This document shows positions 32,266 through 43,997 of a stretch of 64,000 nucleotides of DNA, one piece after another. Source of the DNA: Gonapodya prolifera JEL478 (lineage: Eukaryota; Monoblepharomycota; Monoblepharidomycetes; Monoblepharidales; Gonapodyaceae); the NCBI GenBank assembly GCA_001574975.1, contig KQ965752.1, positions 314,802-378,801 of the forward strand. The letters run 5' to 3'. Each line of letters begins with the position of its first letter. Position 1 is the first letter of the stretch. Under the pieces are notes generated by a model. The model did no database searches and was not told where the DNA came from. It was given only the letters and a program-made list of their open reading frames with translations. The position numbers were made by a program, and so were the translations under genes.

Positions 32266-33519
32266 ATGCCTGCCATCGAACCAACGCCTTTGCAGCCTCC
32301 GCGCGGACCCAAGCGATCCGGCCGCGGCCGTGGAGTAACGATTCAAGGAGGAAGCAGTAGCCAAGGAGCTGCTCCTTCCGGTCATCCACTTCCAACGAGC
32401 CCTTCCTCTACGACCACGTCAGCATCCGGGGCGGATCAAAGGACTACGAGAGGGATAACCACAAAGTAAGTTCATACCACGGGCTGGAAAACGAAGAAAA
32501 GTTAACGAGCGATTCTGAAGGAGAAAGGCACCGCAAGAGTATGAGCCCGACGAAGACGTTGGGTCGGTGGTGGGAAAGAGAATGCGCAGCGAACTGGACA
32601 CTCCGGAGAGTTCGGCGGTTCCACATCTGAAGAGAGTTGTCAGATTTGCAAGGTAAAGTGCTCGTAAGAGTGGTTCCGCCTACGTACGTGCTAAGATTTA
32701 TGGTAATTCGTGGGATTTGGCAGTGGTGATGTCACTATTCCCAACCCACCACCCGCCTTTATCGGCGTGGACGCATCAGCAGCAGCAGCACAATTGGTCA
32801 CCACCAGCGCACTAGCACAAGTTCCTCCGGCAGAGTCGCACGATGGAGATCCGCGTGACGCCCCACGGACATCAGCAGATCGGTGTGGCACTCCAAGTCG
32901 GTCCCCAAGTTGGTCTCCCAATTCAACGTCGGGTGATGCACCAGAAGGTATCAAGCAAGAGCCAGGAGAGTATACACAGCAGCGACCTACGTGAGTTCGT
33001 CACGCAGGCTGCTAAAGATCCTCGTACCCAGGCGCGCGTTAACGTAGTTGTCGGTCACTGACCCCTCTAGTCCGCTCTCGGGGCCAGAATCTATTCCTCC
33101 TCTCTACCCTCGGAACTGGTCTTACCCCAAGGTCATTCGCGTTCTCGCATTTCAGCACACCAACGATAGCAGTTCATCGGCCTCGGTCTGTCACATTGCC
33201 AACTGCACTCCAATAGAGAATGTGGAATCAGTCATGTGGCCGACATACGACACGCAAAGGTACATTCCCGTGAGGTGGCTGGACTCCCTTCCTCGTGCGG
33301 ACGAAACGTGAGTGAGATTTGTAGTATTGATGGGATATTCCTGGTGAGAATCTGATCGAGAAATAACTCATGTTGAAAAGTCCTGATATCGCGGTGGCAC
33401 CTCCTGATGTAATGACAACGGTTCTTTATCGAGCTTTGAGCGGGAGGATTGAACAGGTGCTCTTGGTTGGGGACATTCTTGCTCAGGTTTCAGTGCCCTC
33501 GGCGGCAGTCGAAGTGTGA
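32266..33519 (+). CDS. Unknown Ser/Pro-rich protein with conserved-looking C-terminal domain
   Basis: ATG at 32266 starts a basic, low-complexity region (MPAIEPTPLQPPRGPKRSGR). Four further exons can be linked by GT-AG sites: a segment with YEPDEDVGSVVGKRMRSELD, one with GDVTIPNPPPAFIGVDASAA, one with PPLYPRNWSYPKVIRVLAF, SVCHIANCTPIENVESVMWP and TQRYIPVRWLDSLPRADET, and a last one with PDIAVAPPDVMTTVLYRALS and VLLVGDILAQVSVPSAAVEV. TGA is at 33517-33519. The C-terminal ~130 residues look folded. The N-terminal half looks disordered and may hold a nuclear localisation signal (GKRMR, LKRVVRF). I do not recognise the family. Confidence 0.55.
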
Positions 33520-33749
33520 GATATAGTATAGAAAGGTCAAGGTGCAGGGACGTTTGGACTGTAAAAGTGAACGATCAAAGAATGTACAATGAAATGGAAT
33601 TCATTCTCGCTGGTCCGAGTTTATGATCTCTTAACCATTTGAGCCCACGTGGGTACAAGTGCAAAACGAACTATGTTACAGAATACTTTGGGGTGAGTTA
33701 TCTCATTAAGCAATGGGATATCTTAAATTACGTGGGAACACCCAGTCAT

Positions 33750-35190
33750 TCATATACCATTGTTCGCATGCTCCACGTACACAAGGCTGACAAACACCGG
33801 CACCTCCACAAGCGGCCCTACAACGGCTGCCACAGCCTCGGGGGATCCAACACCAAACGTGGCGATGCTGACCGCGATGGCGAGCTCGAAGTTGTTTCCC
33901 GCGGCCGTGAAAGCCTGCGTGGCACATTGGGAATACGGAAGGCCGAGGCGGATGGATAAGTAGAAGGTCGAGGTAAACACGATACCGAAGTAGAGGATAA
34001 GGGGGACGGCAACGCGAATGACCTTGACGATTTCGGTGATGATGCGTTGGCCCTTTGGGACTTGGGTGTGGCAAAAACTGAGTGGCCAACGCTTGTGTTA
34101 TGCAACTGCACTTGCGCACATACTTGGATAGTGAACATGACCAAAATGGTGTAAAGAAGTCCGATCAAGCTGATCGGACCCAGCCACTTCATCAACACGT
34201 TGTCGTAGAACGTAGCACCTTTCTCCTCTCGACCCAACATTGCCGGAACGGCAAACCTCAAAACAAATCTTGTTACGGCGCCAGCTCCGAGGGGCACACC
34301 GAGAAAGATGAGAACGCTCCGCGTCACGAGCCAGATCCCAATGTCGAGCGAACCACCACGACTGACGACCACGACAAGGAAGTACGCAATAGGGGAGAAG
34401 AGTAGTATTTGGAGGATGGAATTTATAGCTACGAGAATGGCGGAGTATTTTGCATCCCCGCCTGCGAGCTTGTCCAGAAATTTTTCGACATGAAAAGCAA
34501 AATTGGGGTTGTTGTCGTTCAAACAAAACGCACATGATTCCAAATCAAATCGCAATGCATCTCGCAACACCCACAATGATAATCCCCGTGCGATACCCAG
34601 GAAGGTCCGGAAGTGTCATCCATGCGAGCCCCGCCATGATGAGGGGTGCCGCTACCCAGTTTATGAACAGTGATACACCTACGTTTCGGGCCATTTTCGA
34701 ATGCCGAAAGAGCTGCGGAAGGGTTTCGTACTTGACACGGCTGCAGAAAGGACGAAAAGGAATCAGGAGGTCGGCAAGTCACAGGAGGTATTGCAGTGCT
34801 CAACAAAGAACGGGCCACATCATCGCCAGCAGCCCGATGGCAATAGGAAGCGAGACGTTGACGATCTCAACTCCTCCAAAGGCATCTCTCGCGGCTGCGG
34901 AGAAGTTCCCGAGAAGAATTCCCCCCGCCATTGCAAGGAAGATCCAGATTGGAAGGAATCGGCCGAGAGAGGAGAGCGAGCGGATCACGCCCGGGTGTTT
35001 GTTTTGTGTTTGGTCGGCAGTAGCTATGTTGGAGGGTGATGTTTGATGGCTCCGTCGATGGCTCTTCTTGAGGGAAGGATGGCTGATATCTCTTCCGTCG
35101 GAAAATTTGCTGCCCTGGCGTGTGCTCCAGCTTCCGTCTGGACTTAAAGGAACGCCGGCGCCACAGCATGACCGCCTGAAACGGAGAGTT
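33750..35190 (-). CDS. ACR3: ACR3-family arsenite efflux permease
   Basis: This is a plasma-membrane or vacuolar ten-helix carrier that exports arsenite. Segments in order are SLSSLGRFLPIWIFLAMAGG, GVEIVNVSLPIAIGLLAMMW, VKYETLPQLFRHSKMARNVG, FINWVAAPLIMAGLAWM, YRTGIIIVGVARCIAMVLIW (the family signature with the essential cysteine), NDNNPNFAFHVEKF, YSAILVAINSILQILLFSPI, GIWLVTRSVLIFLGVPLGAG, KWLGPISLIGLLYTILVMFT, RIITEIVKVIRVAVPLILYF, TQAFTAAGNNFELAIAVSIA (the FTAAxNNFELAIAV signature) and GPLVEVPVFVSLVY. The stop is TGA at 33750. The extreme N-terminus is uncertain: the in-frame Ser/Arg-rich upstream region has no clear ATG, so the true start may lie in a small upstream exon. It is divergent from the GST gene, whose start is at 35213. 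Confidence 0.9.
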
Positions 35191-35212
35191 TCTGATGCTT
35201 TCCGACGGATTC

Positions 35213-36396
35213 ATGACTGTGACCTTGTATCATGCAGGTGAGGCCTCAATGACACGTAGAAGTTCAATCGGTGTTGGTTCCTTCATCCGACTTCTTACTT
35301 CCCTGATGCCTAGCAACGTCTTACTACTCTCAGGTTGCACGACTTGCCCTCTTAGAAAACGATATTCAATTTTCGGGGAAGCTTGTCGGTTTGAAAAAGC
35401 TCGATCAATTCGATGTGTCCTACATGAGCACCGTTAACCCAAGTGTGAGTCTGCATTCTTCAAGATATTCGAAAAGGAGGACTTTAACGAGATGTATCAG
35501 GGTACCGTTCCAACTCTGATTGTCACATGCCAACAACCCAGCGCCCATTCTTTCAAACTTACCGAATCGCGCGCTATCCTCGAGTGGGCTTTCTCACACT
35601 CTACCGCTGCTTTAACGGAATACGCTCGAAAACGATCAGGTGAACTCGTGGAGCGCTGGTACAACGGGGACCTTTCATTTTCCAAAGACCATGGGCGTTC
35701 AGTTCACCGTCCCAGAGGCCGGCAGGGAAAGTGTTGCTTAAATTATCGTCACCGTGCTGAGCTGGCCTCAAAGTTCATCGACAAATTGAAAGAACGCAAA
35801 GACTTAGAAGAAAATGGAATGGGTAAGTGAAAACTCTTGACGGACACCATCTCAAATGTGCTGATAGGCAGACGTGTGTTCACACTTGGTGGAGATAAGA
35901 ACCTCGCACGTGCAGCCATTGCAGAATCGACTCTTCCAATCTCGGGTACCGTCCTGAGTCATCCAGTCGGATGGCACGGGCTGCTCAGATCTGCGACGAA
36001 ATTGAGCACGCGCTCAAAAAGTCGGCTGAACATTTGAGTGACGAAGGTGTTTGGATTTCCGGAGATGTGTTTGGGTGAGTGAAAGAGCTGCCCTTGGTGG
36101 ATGTGGTCCAAAATCAGTAGACATGTCACCCCTCAATGTCTTCGTTTCTAGAGCGGCGGATATCCTCGTTACCGTCTTGATCAATAGGCTCAAGACTTAT
36201 GGATACGAGGGCGAGCTCTTCGGTGAGGACTCGACGGATCGCCCTTTGTTGAGCAGGCTCTGGAAAGCGGTGTGTGACAGGTGTGTTTGAGGTTTAAGAG
36301 TAAGGGGAGAACTTCAGTGCGTAACGTAACACAAACACTGTTTGTTTTAGACCCAGCTTTCAAGCTGGAGTGCGGGCTTATGAGCACCATAAATGA
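35213..36396 (+). CDS. GDAP1-like glutathione S-transferase
   Basis: The start is ATG at 35213, MTVTLYHAGEASMT, a GST N-terminal strand. It continues after an intron with VARLALLENDIQFSGKLVGL, then FNEMYQGTVPTLIV, and the GST cis-Pro/SRA signature FKLTESRAILEWAF. The C-terminal helical domain has RHRAELASKFIDKLKERKDL, ARAAIAESTL, AICDEIEHALKKSAEHL (across a junction), GVWISGDVFG, AADILVTVLINRLKTYGYEG, RPLLSRLWKAVCDR and, after an intron, RPSFQAGVRAYEHHK ending in TGA at 36394-36396. The long helical region and the WISG...AD..V...RLK pattern resemble GDAP1-type GSTs. The exon joins at 35250-35335 and 35690-35760 are uncertain. It is head-to-head with ACR3, separated by a very short spacer. Confidence 0.68.
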
Positions 36397-36518
36397 TTTT
36401 AGTCTGCTTTCCCATGATCTAATTGTGGTGCGAGCCGTTTCTCAATACCTTTTGTATTGTTTGGAGTGAATCGGTTAAATTCTGGGAAATAATCAGCCGG
36501 TCTGCTGGAAAAGTCCAC

Positions 36519-37662
36519 ATGTCAGAACAAGTACATAACGTAACCACCTCGCCTCTCCATGATGACTACTCCGCTGTCATTTTAGACGTGGAAGGCACCA
36601 CGACACCCATCACTTTTGTCCACGACGAATTGTTCCCTTATGCCAAATCACACCTGGAATCGTTCTTCCGGGCCACTAGGAGCACCGACGAAACGGCCGC
36701 CCTTGTAGCGGATTTGCGTCAGCAGGTGCGACTTTTGTGTTTTTGCAATCGATTCGACCTGTTGAAGTGGACGATCTCCTATTTCGCGCCATCTTTCCCC
36801 CACCAGGCCGAATCGGACATCAAATCTGACGATGATCAGCTCAAACAAGCGCCACAAGTCGCCTCGACGAGTGGGGAGGTGAGGAGCAGATAAAGTCGCT
36901 CGCGGAGAACGTGCGATGGCAAATGAGCTGGGACCGCAAGTCGGCACCACTCAAGAACTTGCAGGGTGTCATTTGGCGCCGAGGATACCAAAATGGCGAG
37001 CTTAAGGGCGCGTGGGTGATCTTCTCACCATTGCGATTTTGAGCATGATTGTTGAAATTCGAAATCCGTTGGTAGAGTCTAAGACGACGTTCTTCCAGCT
37101 TTGGAACAGTGGAAGGCCAAGGGGAAGAAGATCTATATATACTCTTCGGGCTCGGTTGCTGCTCAGAACCTTCTCTTTGCGTATTCGGACAAGGGAGACC
37201 TTCAGCACGTGCGTTTCACAAATCAGTCGTGCCCCGTGTTGTTGACGCCATGCCACTCCCACAAACAACAGTTCTTTTCTGGAAACTTTGACTCCAAAAT
37301 CGGGCTCAAGCAGGACGTGTCCTCCTACACAAACATCGCCACTCAAATCAGCGTCGAGCCAAGACAGATTCTGTTCGTTTCGGACGCCGTCCGCGGTGAG
37401 TCTTCATCTCTACCCTTTCTGATCGCGTTTTTCCTGGAAGTTCCTTGGTCCTTGTCGATAGAATTAATCGCTGCTCGTGCCGCGGGCTTCCAAGTTGTCC
37501 TGTCAGGTTAGTGGCTCAAAAATGTCAAACGAAAAGACGCAGGGTCTCATGCGGATGTGTCCACTACCGTTTCTAGTGCGCCCTGGAAATGCACCGGTCG
37601 AGCTCCCGCTAACAATCGACAATAGACGAGTTGTTGTGTCGAGCGACTTCCGGCAGTTGTAG
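36519..37662 (+). CDS. UTR4: Enolase-phosphatase E1 (acireductone synthase), methionine salvage
   Basis: This is a HAD-superfamily enzyme converting 2,3-diketo-5-methylthiopentyl-1-phosphate to acireductone. The start is ATG at 36519. Exon 1 contains YSAVILDVEGTTTPITFVHD (HAD motif I, DxEGT) and LFPYAKSHLESFFRA. Later exons give EEQIKSLAENVRWQMSWDRK, PLKNLQGVIWRRGYQNGELK, LEQWKAKGKKIYIYSSGSVA (motif II), AQNLLFAYSDKGDL, FFSGNFDSKIGLKQDVSSY, RQILFVSDAVRE (motif III) and SVRPGNAPVE, with TAG at 37660-37662. The segment at 36807-36893 reads in a frame that ends in TAA just where the homologous frame (GGEEQIKSLAENV) begins one base away. Either a non-obvious splice site is used or there is a single-base error or shift. 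Confidence 0.88.
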
Positions 37663-37898
37663 AGGTGGCTCGGAACAACATATTGACACTAAAAAAATTT
37701 TGCAAGATTTTGTTTTCAAGTACCATATTAGAAGTGTAGTACTGAGGGCAATGAGGGAGCAGGCAATGAGAGAGCACTTGCAAGAATATTGTCGTATATA
37801 ATTTTTTTAAAAATTCCATAGCAGAAAAGCCCCGTTGTACATCGGACGAAACCCCCCGTTCCACCTAAAACCCTCTTCATGATGTTCAATTCCCACAA

Positions 37899-40800
37899 TC
37901 ACGACATAGTGACATCTGCATCCTTAGCTTCACCAACGCCAGCAGCACCATCATCATCCTGCGGCTCGCCCGCCGTGGTGGTGACGTACCCCTTCTGGCC
38001 ATCTTCGTCGACCACAGGTTTGGTCATGCAGTTGTCGGTCGTGAACGCGCCTTGACCCAAAAGCAAGTCCAAGCCATCGTTCTTCTCGATGGTCATCTGT
38101 GGGTTCTTGAACGATGCCTTGATGCGGTTGTCTTCCCAGCAACGGAACCGCGTCGACCGAATCTTTCTGCTACGCTCGAACTCGGACTTGTTCTGAGCAA
38201 CCTTGTCGCGCCGGGCAAAGTAGTCTTCGGTGTTCTCAACGAAGAAGATCCTGTACGTGTTGAGGCAGATCTTCAGTTCCAGCCCCGAGATCGTGTCAAC
38301 ATTATCTTGAGGTTGCTCGGGTATCACATTGGGCAGCGACCTGAGCGAGAGTTCATGGTGTTAGACTCACGGAGTTGAAGCACTACGGACGTTCGAATAT
38401 CCACCAACCTCTTGAGGAACGGTTCTCGCTCCCGGCCTACTTTGGGTGCACCTGTTGTGATCTGAGTAAAGCCTTCGACGTAGAGCGACCACTTTTCCTC
38501 GGAACTAAAGGTAGTGTCCGCGAAAAGATCATCCTTGCCGAGCAGCTGCACAAGGAGAATCCTCTCGATAAGAACCTTTTCGAAGTGAGACATTAGCAAT
38601 GGCAAAACAATCGAACCTCTGCCAAGCAGTCACTCACGTATTCCATCCGGAAGATTTGCTCACTCTCTCCAACAGCCTTTTCCGCCTCCATCCTGTACTT
38701 CGCCTCTTGCTTCGGACTGTACGTCTCCTTCTTCCTGTCCTGCCAGAACATACCCAGAAGCTGTTGCGAAGGCGGGTCAGCCAGCATCGACTGGACGTGC
38801 TTGACAATCTGCAAAATGAGACGGTCGACCGTGTACATGTGGTAGCCTGTGGTCTGGTAGAGCTCGCGCATGTCCTCCTCAAAGGCATTGGTGTAGGTCT
38901 GGTTTTTAGCGGGGTCGTCACGAAGGCGGGTGAGAAGGGTCTCGACGAGGTTAAGGAGATGGAAATAGCGGTTGGCTCGAATCTTTTGAGTCGCATCTGA
39001 TGACCCGAAAACGCTGCAGTTGGAGGCACAGCCCGACAGGAAAATGGTGGTATTCCTCGACTCACCGTGTCGCATCTTGTCGACAAGTCCCAGCTCCACG
39101 GCGATTTGATTCGGCTCTTTGGGCCCTTTGTTCAGTTCCTGGTCTGCCAATTTCATCTTGAGCATTCGATCGTACAACAGCTGTGATTTCCAATCAAGTG
39201 CCGTTAGTAAAGCCCTCACACCACCCAGTCAGCACCTGATAACTCACATGGAACAGTCTAAAGAACACATAGAATCCTGTATTCCCGTACAGCTGGAAAC
39301 TTAACCTCTGGTTCCTCATCCCTGCTCCGTTCAACTTGGGCACCACCGCAGCGGTCCCGTTGGTCTTTCGCTCGCCATCCCCATCCACTCTTCCCTCCCC
39401 AGGTACCTTGTCGCCGCTCTGCTCTGGCAAGTCGTCTTCAATGTCCATACCATCTCCATCCGCTCGTTGCCCGCCCGAGCCACTCCCGGCCCCATCCTTG
39501 CCACCCTCGGACGGTACGACACCAAACACGGCATTGACAAATCCATCGAAGAACTCCCTGATGGACCCTTTGTCCTGGTCGTTGATACCCAATGTGCAAT
39601 CGATCCCGCAGTTGATCACTCTGCGCACGTCCTCGAACACGCCAGGGTCTTTGAAGCCCAAGCGCATCTGGTACCGGTTGGCCAGAGGAACGTCCGACTT
39701 GGGCGGTGTCTTACCCATGATTGACCGCAGCTGCTGCTTCTTCTCTTGCTCCTTGGCAAGCTGCTCGATCTCGGTAACGAGGCTCTTGAGCGCCGTCTTC
39801 TTCTTGTCGTCAGCCTTGAAGCTGAAGGCCTGGTAGTCGAGGGCCTTTTGGTAGTTGTTGGTGTCGATCTGGCGCCAGACTTTTTGCCACTCACGCTAGA
39901 GGAGGCAATACATCGTTAGCACTTGTACACCACAAGAAGCACCCGTTCAATCGAAACCCACCTGCGCCCTCTTCCATTCCTCATCTTTCTGCTGCAACCT
40001 CCTCAACACGACCGGTACCGTCACCGCCGGATGCTCATGCAGCAACTTGAGCACCTCGGCCCCTCTCGCGCCATCATACACCTTCTTGATGACCCTCTTG
40101 TAAATGGTCCCACTGGTTCCGCCGAGCCCCTCCTCCAGCTTGAACTTTGCCTTCTCCTCCGGCGTCATGGCCGCGATCTTCTTGGCAATGGGCTCCAGCA
40201 CGGCAATAACGTGCAGATTGGACTGGATGTTGAGATCGAACTCATACCGCTCGTCCTCGGCCTTGTGCAGGGACTCCTCAAAGGTGTTGCGGTACCGGTT
40301 GGAGGACGTGTCGCGCTCCTCGGATTGCACGACGGGGTGCGACATCCAGTCGTCGTTGAGCACTTCTTGGTGTGACGGCTCACGGCCTGAGCAGGTCGGG
40401 CGCGGGGCGGTAGGTGGGAGCATTCGGTAGGACCGGCCCGAGCGACGGCAGTTCTTGAGGTCCATCTCAGGGCGGGGGGCCGGGACATTGTCTGGTGCGG
40501 GGGTGTCATCAGTCAGCACCGACACATCCGTAACCCTCAAACAACCCAAATACTCACAGATCGCCTCCTCCTCCTCATACTTGACCAACCTCTTCAAGAA
40601 CTCGAACAAATCCATACTTCCACTCCTGGCCAAGAACGGCCTGGCACGCTCCACGAGGGTCGCGACGTCGATAATCTCCTGACTGAACATATTGAGCAGC
40701 TTGAGGAAATCGTTGTAGGTCGGCTTGGGCATCGCCTTGCGGACTTTCTCAAAGAACTCCACTTCCATCTGAGAGCCCCCGCCCGCGCCGCTCGAGCCCG

Positions 40801-43722
40801 CGCCGCCGGTCTTGCCATCTTCTGTCTTGACCTTCTTCTTTGGGGGCGGCTGGGAGGACCCGACCGGTACGGCGCCACTCGCTCCGGCACCAGCAGGGGT
40901 GCCGGCGGGTCGCGAAGAACTCTGCTCGCTGATTCCAGGCCCGATCGACCCTCTTTTGGAATGCTTCGACTTCCCGTGCTGCGGGATCGGCGCGGCATGG
41001 TACGGCGCACCCGAGGCCGTGGCGCTCGCGGGCGGAATGGGGGCTGCACCAGCGGGCGGCCGGGGCGGTTGTGCGGCGGCGCGGGGGTCGGGCTGTGGAG
41101 GGTACAGGGGTGCTGCTTGTGGGGGGCGGGGGGTCAACACCGGCACACTCCAAATCCCATTATACAACCCAACTCACCAATCCCCGGCATTCCCCCTCTG
41201 GGCGCTCCACCCTGGTACTGTCCACCCACCGACATCCCAACAGGCGCTCCCGGGGGCGGCGCGCCGGGCGGTGGAGGGCCGGCGCCGAACTGGCCCGGGG
41301 CCGAGTTGTCGGGAAGGAACTGCTTGAATTCTTCGAGGAGGTCCGGGGCCGTTTTGAAGAGGAGTTGGACTTGGGCGTATACCTNGGGGGAAGCCAGGAC
41401 AGGACGGCGCAGTTTGGTTTGAGTGAAAGCCAGGTTACCGAAAGCGACCAGCCGAAATCCCACCTCCTGGATCGGTTTCTGCTCCTTCTGGTACGTCTGC
41501 AAGATTTCAAGGAACTGCTTGTACGTGTCCGGCTCCGAGGCGAAGCGGTTCTGTTTTTGGGTGGGGTGGTGGGAGAAAAATAGTCTGGTCAGTAATGAGG
41601 ATCGAGAATTGTAGCCAAAAAACGAAAAACAGTGAAGAAATTATATGCCGGCCCCGTCGTATCGTCCCAGAAACCCCGTACCACGTTTCCTTCCCACAAC
41701 GCCCCCGCCATCCGCCCACCCAAACTCACCTTGATCTTATTCACGTAACTAATCGCATGATTGAACTCCACCTGCGGCTTCGGCTGGCCATACCCGAACC
41801 CATCTCCCTCCTGCCCCTGCCCCTGCCCCTGCGGCTGTCCTTGTCCCTGCCCCGGTTGCCCCCCTGCCTGCCCCGGCGCCCCTTGCGCACCACCCAGCCC
41901 CCCCGCGCCCTCCTGCACAACCGGCCCGACACCCTGCCCCCCAACACTCATGACCCCCTGCGGCGTGTACACCTTGATGTCCGAGTACGCCGTCGGGCCG
42001 GGTTCGATCCTGTATCCGGGCGGGAGGAAGGTGTTGAACCCGACTATGAGGGGCGGGTGGGAGCGGAAGAGGGTCGAGACGCGGTGGATGACACCGGGTG
42101 TGTCGATGCTTGGGGGGGGAGGAAGATGTGAGTGGAGGACAGGATCCATCGTTAGAAAGAGGAAGACCGGGGTTTGGACACGGGCACGTCCATTCGACGT
42201 CTGCGACCTATGATCACTCGAATCTCTCTCTCCCGATATATCACCCCCACCCGGCGGGCGGACCCGCCCCCTCCCCCCGAACAGCCTCGATCATCGCCTA
42301 ACGCGCTCAGGCCTCGAACTCTCTTCCCCCTACCAACCCCCTCCCCCCGCGCCAAACCTCCTTACCTCATAGCCTTAAAATCCTTCATGATATCCAAAAA
42401 CCTATTGTACACATCGGGCTCTCTCTCAAACTGCCGCTTGACCTCGTCCAGGTAGGACAGGGCGTCCTTGACGTTGAGCGGGCGGTAGAGGTGGGAGCCG
42501 TACTAAGGTGGTAAGGGGGAGGGGGATGGGAATGGGTTGCGGAAGGAAATGATAAAAGGGGAAGGAAAAGGAGGAAAGAGGGGAAAGAAGACGGAAGACG
42601 CCTCCCAGCAAGACGATTCGCACTTCAAGCATGCCTCCACCAAACTCCTCTCCACATACCACCCATCGATATTCCCCGATCCCCGTATCGATCCATCACC
42701 TCCGCCTCCACCTCCATCAAGCTGTTCCTCCCACACTTCCTTCCGCTCCCCCACCGCACCACCCTCGTCCCCTAACCCCCGCTTCATTCACCCACAACTC
42801 ACCTCAGACGCAGGCATGGTGACAATAGTCGCATTGGGCACATTCACCCCTGAAGGCGCGAGAGGGGGAGGAGCAGAAGCGCCAGGTTGTGTGACGGGGG
42901 AGGCGGAGCCTGAGCCTGGGCCGGGGAGGGCCCCCGAAGGAGCAGGTTGGGAGACTGAGGTGGAGAGTGGACCGGTTCCGGTGGGTTGAGGAAGGACAGG
43001 CGCAGGAGCCGGCGCAAGAGCAAGAGTAGATTGTGGCGGCTGCTCGCGCTTGATTTCTGCCGTCATTGGTTGAGCCGTCTGAATGGGCGGGACTGGTACA
43101 GGCGTCGGCGTTCCCACCGACGGAGGAAGAACCGGTACAGGAGCTGGCGAAGGAGCAGGACCCAGACCTGAAATCGACAGCGCAGGAGACGGTAGCGGCG
43201 CGGGCGAGAGGACGGGCTGGGAACCGAGGATTGAGTTGGAGGGGACCGAGGCCTGTTGGGGCATCGGCGCCTGTGGGGCTGGAGAGTGGGCATGCTGCGG
43301 TGGCTGCATCTGCGGCGGTAGTTGTGGCTGGGTGGGAGTGGGAGCGGGAGCGGAAGAAGGTACGGGCTGCGGTGGTTGCTGTGGCGCAGACCTGTGGTGG
43401 GTGTATCAGAACGTGCGGGGACAGAAAACGCGGATGACGCGCAGACGGTTGAGAGTCAGTGTGAGCGTGACCCAGAAACGAGCGTGAGAGTGAGTTGTGG
43501 GTTCCAGTCGCGATCGGCTTGGTGTTTGCGGTGTCCGACCGCGGGTGAGTCCAGCCCCGCCAGCACTCTGCCGCCAATCGCCGCCCGCCTCCGCGCCACG
43601 CCACTCCCTCCTTCCCACTGCGCCCCGTCCGCCCACATCCGCAGTCCTCCCACGCCTGTCTCCGCCGTCTCCACCACCCCCGCCCGACCGCAGCACACTC
43701 CGCACCGCGCCCGCACTCACAT
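37899..43722 (-). CDS. SIN3: SIN3 histone-deacetylase corepressor scaffold
   Basis: SIN3 is the nuclear scaffold of the Rpd3/HDAC complex. After a Pro/Ala-rich N-terminus (43391-42810, many PAPAP runs), PAH1 begins [19 protein letters not shown], continues [18 protein letters not shown] and [20 protein letters not shown], and ends [15 protein letters not shown]2 is [53 protein letters not shown]3 is [40 protein letters not shown]. The HDAC-interacting region has [35 protein letters not shown] and [20 protein letters not shown], and the SIN3 C-terminal domain follows ([40 protein letters not shown]). TGA is at 37899. The single ambiguous base (N at 41385) is at the -3 position of a splice acceptor (CCCNAG). 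The ATG is apparently split by an intron (43721/43391). Confidence 0.93.
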
Positions 43723-43997
43723 GTCGCCGTCTGCTGCTGTCTCCTGCGTCTTGCTCTCTGCTGCGTCCCCGTGCTCGCAGAAGTGTGGCGATGGCTGCCG
43801 ACGGGGCCTTGTGTTTTCGGGTGGTCAAAGGTTGGCCCGGCAAAAACTCGTCGGGTGAAATCAGCTTGCCGTGGTCGACCAAATGAGTGGGTATTTCTTC
43901 CGGGGATAGAGAGATCTGACCTCGTCGATGAGGAGATGAGGGTGAGTCTGGACGAACACGAGGAGATTTTCAAAAAAAATCTAACTCTCTCGCTGAC

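Noticed and set aside
41341-41400. Ambiguous base N at 41385 as a possible disruption of SIN3
   Set aside because: It lies at the -3 position of an intron acceptor (CCCNAG) and does not affect the coding frame.
41810-41900. Pyrimidine-rich repeat as a CRISPR-like or satellite array
   Set aside because: It is the Gly/Gln-rich low-complexity linker of SIN3 ([11 protein letters not shown] on the minus strand), not an array with spacers.
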